Source: DASPKA01 sp035628335
GTDB lineage: Bacteria; Patescibacteriota; Doudnabacteria; UBA920
DNA: 13,400 bases
Reading direction: 5' to 3'
NCBI GenBank assembly: GCA_035628335.1
Contig: DASPKA010000113.1
Span: 1-13,400, forward strand
Part shown: positions 11,623 through 13,400 of the stretch, one piece after another
Layout: each line of letters begins with the position of its first letter
Position numbering within the stretch: position 1 is the first letter of the stretch
Notes under the pieces: generated by a model
Database searches by the model: none
The model's input: only the letters and a program-made list of their open reading frames with translations
What the model was told of the DNA's origin: nothing
Program-made: the position numbers and the translations under genes

Positions 11623-12331
11623 TTTTTTGCGAGTAAAAGGTGAAACTAGACGCACCTTCATACCTTTTTCCATTTATAAACAATGTTGGTGTTGACGTAA
11701 CGCCATACTCGACCCCGGACATAGTTTGAGCCTCAACTGCAGCCTTATTACTACGGGAGTCCACGCAAGTCGAAAATTGCCCTTGGTCAAGTCCCACACT
11801 TGAAGCAAACCCCTTTAGCTTTTCAGGGGCAAAGGCGCCTTTGTTTTCACCAGCATGATGTGTGAAAATGTAGTCATGAAATGGCCAGAACTTGCCTTGG
11901 GTTGCTGCGCACATACCTGCTTCTGCCGCAAAGCTTGACTCTGGTCCTAAAAATGCAAAATTTTGAAAATAGAACTTAACTTTCCCCGTGTCTATATATG
12001 TTTCTTTTAATTTCGGAAACACCTGCTCATGAAACTTTGCACAAAAGGGACACTGGAAGTCAGCATATTCCACAATAGTAACAGGCGCACTTTCTGCTCC
12101 AAGCATTGGTGTGTCTTTAGATAGCTCAATATCTACCCTATTTTCATTTGCCATCTGCTGGTCACGAATGTAGCTTATAACCTGACGGGAGCTGTAGATA
12201 TTAAAAAATATTAACACAAGCAAACCTAGGAAGTTTGCACATATAGACATTATAAGCAAAACGATGATAATCGTTTGCTTGTCTAGTTGCTTTCGAGCGG
12301 GTTCTGATTGTTCTAAATTTTGCTCGTTCAT
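11603..12331 (-). CDS. Membrane-anchored DsbA-like thiol-disulfide oxidoreductase
   Basis: 242 residues. A cytosolic N-terminus and one membrane helix (about 20-45) place the thioredoxin-fold domain outside the cell. The active site is C94-P-F-C97 in VEYADFQCPFC, and the cis-Pro loop is VTSTPTLFINGKRY (Pro215). Further Cys are C31, C141 and C189; the last two could form a structural or relay pair. The family (DSBA-like, BdbD type) forms disulfides in exported proteins. The start ATG overlaps the upstream stop by one base (TAATG), indicating translational coupling with the 170-residue protein. Clients could include envelope proteins from the same cluster; this is inference. Confidence 0.93.
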   Translation of the reverse strand: MNEQNLEQSEPARKQLDKQTIIIVLLIMSICANFLGLLVLIFFNIYSSRQVISYIRDQQMANENRVDIELSKDTPMLGAESAPVTIVEYADFQCPFCAKFHEQVFPKLKETYIDTGKVKFYFQNFAFLGPESSFAAEAGMCAATQGKFWPFHDYIFTHHAGENKGAFAPEKLKGFASSVGLDQGQFSTCVDSRSNKAAVEAQTMSGVEYGVTSTPTLFINGKRYEGASSFTFYSQKIENELK

Positions 12332-12843
12332 TATTGTATCTCCTCAATACCATCGACTTTCCAGGATTCTTCAGTGAAGAATAGAAAAATTTTATATTTT
12401 ACCTGGCGCAGGCTTGTGGCCTTGTCTGGCGCAATCTCCTCCTGTGTTGCAGAGATTTCTGCGGTTGCTTTTAAGTCTGACACACGTATTGCCTGGAAAG
12501 TTTCAGGTACTGCTTTAGTAATGAGACTATACCCTTGAGGCAGTGTGTCTTCTAGCTGGTCAGCCCTGTCAGCCATAATGTTTTGAAACGATACTGTTGC
12601 ATAGTCACCAAGCGCACGAACATTGCTCGCATCCCCGGTAGTGTAGGTATTGTAAAGCGAAACAAATGTCGTCAAAAGGTCACTCAGCTTTGCTGTTTCC
12701 GCTACAGTAAATTGCTCTTGCACCTGCCCTCCAGAACCCCCGGTGTTTGTGCGGTTCCAAGTATACAAAACATACGAGAGCAATAACACCCCCGCTACAA
12801 CTAAGCCTATGAGTATAAGAATTACAATATTATTTTTGTTCAT
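12331..12843 (-). CDS. Small single-helix membrane protein of unknown function
   Basis: 170 residues from the ATG at 12843. One N-terminal membrane helix (NIVILILIGLVVAGVLLLSYVLY, about 5-27), a Gly-rich hinge (TGGSGG), then an extracytoplasmic alpha/beta domain of about 130 residues ending FLFFTEESWKVDGIEEIQ. That ending recalls NTF2-like or SnoaL-like folds, though this is only a resemblance. A longer frame from 12966 exists, but it runs through the coding end of the transglycosylase; the ATG at 12843 sits one base after that gene's TAA. It is coupled by TAATG to the DsbA-like gene. Confidence 0.75.
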   Translation of the reverse strand: MNKNNIVILILIGLVVAGVLLLSYVLYTWNRTNTGGSGGQVQEQFTVAETAKLSDLLTTFVSLYNTYTTGDASNVRALGDYATVSFQNIMADRADQLEDTLPQGYSLITKAVPETFQAIRVSDLKATAEISATQEEIAPDKATSLRQVKYKIFLFFTEESWKVDGIEEIQ

Positions 12844-12844
12844 A

Positions 12845-13399
12845 TTACTGAGTAAGGTTTTGTGCCTTACATGTATTATAAAGCGCCATGGCACTGTCTG
12901 CATAGGCTTCTGCCATAGGGCCCGAGCCATTATATGCCCGAAATGCAGTACGAATGCTGTTACCATGTTGTTTATAAAGCGAAGTGAGGTATTCAGCAGA
13001 AATCTGTAAGCTCGTGTCTGGGTTTATAAGGTCAGGAACAGTAAGCCACTTCCCTACTAACCGCCTACTTGGCGTGTTCGGGTCACGCCACCCACCATAC
13101 CTATGTGGTGGAAAAATGGTTATTTGCGTAAGACCAATACCATGTGAGTAGTTCCAGTTAAGCCCGTACATTGGTGGGCTGTTTGGATTGAAAGGATCTG
13201 AAGAACGAGCGTGAGCATCGTGCCCGATAGCGTTTGGGTCGCCGCCTGATTCTTTTTGCACCACTACAGCAAGCATGCAGGCATCTGGCAAACCGGCTGA
13301 GTTGGCTGCCTGATTTATTTTCGGTACCCACTGCTTTATGGAAAGCTTGCCGCCAAGTTTGATCTCTTCTGTAGCACCTCCACTGAAACTAAAGCTCAT
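12845..13399 (-). CDS. Lytic transglycosylase (SLT fold), N-terminal part probably outside window
   Basis: 184 codons are visible from a Met at 13399, which may be internal. The domain has the hallmarks of lysozyme-like SLT transglycosylases: the catalytic Glu in VVQKESGGDPNAIG, the GIGLTQI motif after a Tyr/His-rich loop, and RAYNGSG near the end. These enzymes cleave peptidoglycan, often to make room for pili or secretion machines. The family usually carries a signal peptide, and none is visible here, so the gene likely continues past the right edge. It is first in a tight cluster with the small membrane protein (1-nt gap) and the DsbA-like gene. Confidence 0.85.
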   Translation of the reverse strand: MSFSFSGGATEEIKLGGKLSIKQWVPKINQAANSAGLPDACMLAVVVQKESGGDPNAIGHDAHARSSDPFNPNSPPMYGLNWNYSHGIGLTQITIFPPHRYGGWRDPNTPSRRLVGKWLTVPDLINPDTSLQISAEYLTSLYKQHGNSIRTAFRAYNGSGPMAEAYADSAMALYNTCKAQNLTQ

Positions 13400-13400
13400 G

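Noticed and set aside
12844..12966. 41-codon upstream extension of the 170-residue membrane protein
   Set aside because: It is an off-frame reading of the end of the transglycosylase gene; the downstream ATG one base after that stop precedes a proper membrane helix.

Overview
The window looks like a chromosome segment of a Patescibacteria (CPR) bacterium, probably Parcubacteria-like. The reasons are the compact gene order, the Ser/Pro/Thr-rich fibronectin-type surface protein, the small membrane protein opening with a WEAP motif, the DsbA-like and lytic transglycosylase envelope genes, and many short GC-rich palindromic elements. This assignment is inference from gene style; no rRNA or marker phylogeny is possible here. 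All twelve complete stop codons are TAA or TAG, and every gene reads through in the standard bacterial code.

Layout. 1-1430 (-): a secreted fibronectin type III protein, cut by the left edge. 1589-2911 (+): an unrecognised polytopic membrane protein with a signal peptide, strong Shine-Dalgarno and richer G+C, followed by a terminator. 2972-3165: a possible tiny transcription unit and terminators. 3167-3922 (-): an RNA island with tRNA-Ser(UGA), two hairpin-rich spacer repeats, a degenerate tRNA-Arg(CCG)-like gene, a canonical tRNA-Arg(CCG) and their probable promoter. 3914-4899 (-): a Nudix hydrolase and a small two-helix membrane protein. 4928-6021 (+): a promoter, a rod-like structured RNA, an intrinsic terminator and then a TerC/Alx-type transporter, an arrangement typical of a riboswitch or attenuator. 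6035-8209 (+): RecG helicase, carrying two in-frame copies of a 62-bp double-hairpin repeat. 8215-8750 (+): two consecutive tiny units, each encoding a 35-residue Cys-containing peptide. 8752-10161 (-): RadA, with another in-frame palindromic insert near its C-terminus. 10249-13399 (-): an envelope cluster in the order lytic transglycosylase (cut by the right edge), small membrane protein, DsbA-like oxidoreductase and membrane-anchored beta-propeller.

Three themes stand out. First, GC-rich hairpins, often GGG(C)-triloop-(G)CCC, recur between tRNAs, downstream of genes and inside recG and radA; they behave like a spreading palindromic element tolerated in coding sequence. Second, the two 35-codon units at 8215-8750 share promoter type, leader hairpin, CCCC..TAAC and TGGAGGAT leader motifs, exact length, a Cys-Gly at residues 20-21 and a 3' hairpin opening CCGGCTG; they look like members of an undescribed small-protein family. 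Third, initiation is of two kinds: several minus-strand genes have an extended -10 box only 6-8 nt before the ATG (leaderless), whereas the plus-strand 1589 gene and the two small units have 50-75 nt leaders with perfect Shine-Dalgarno sequences.
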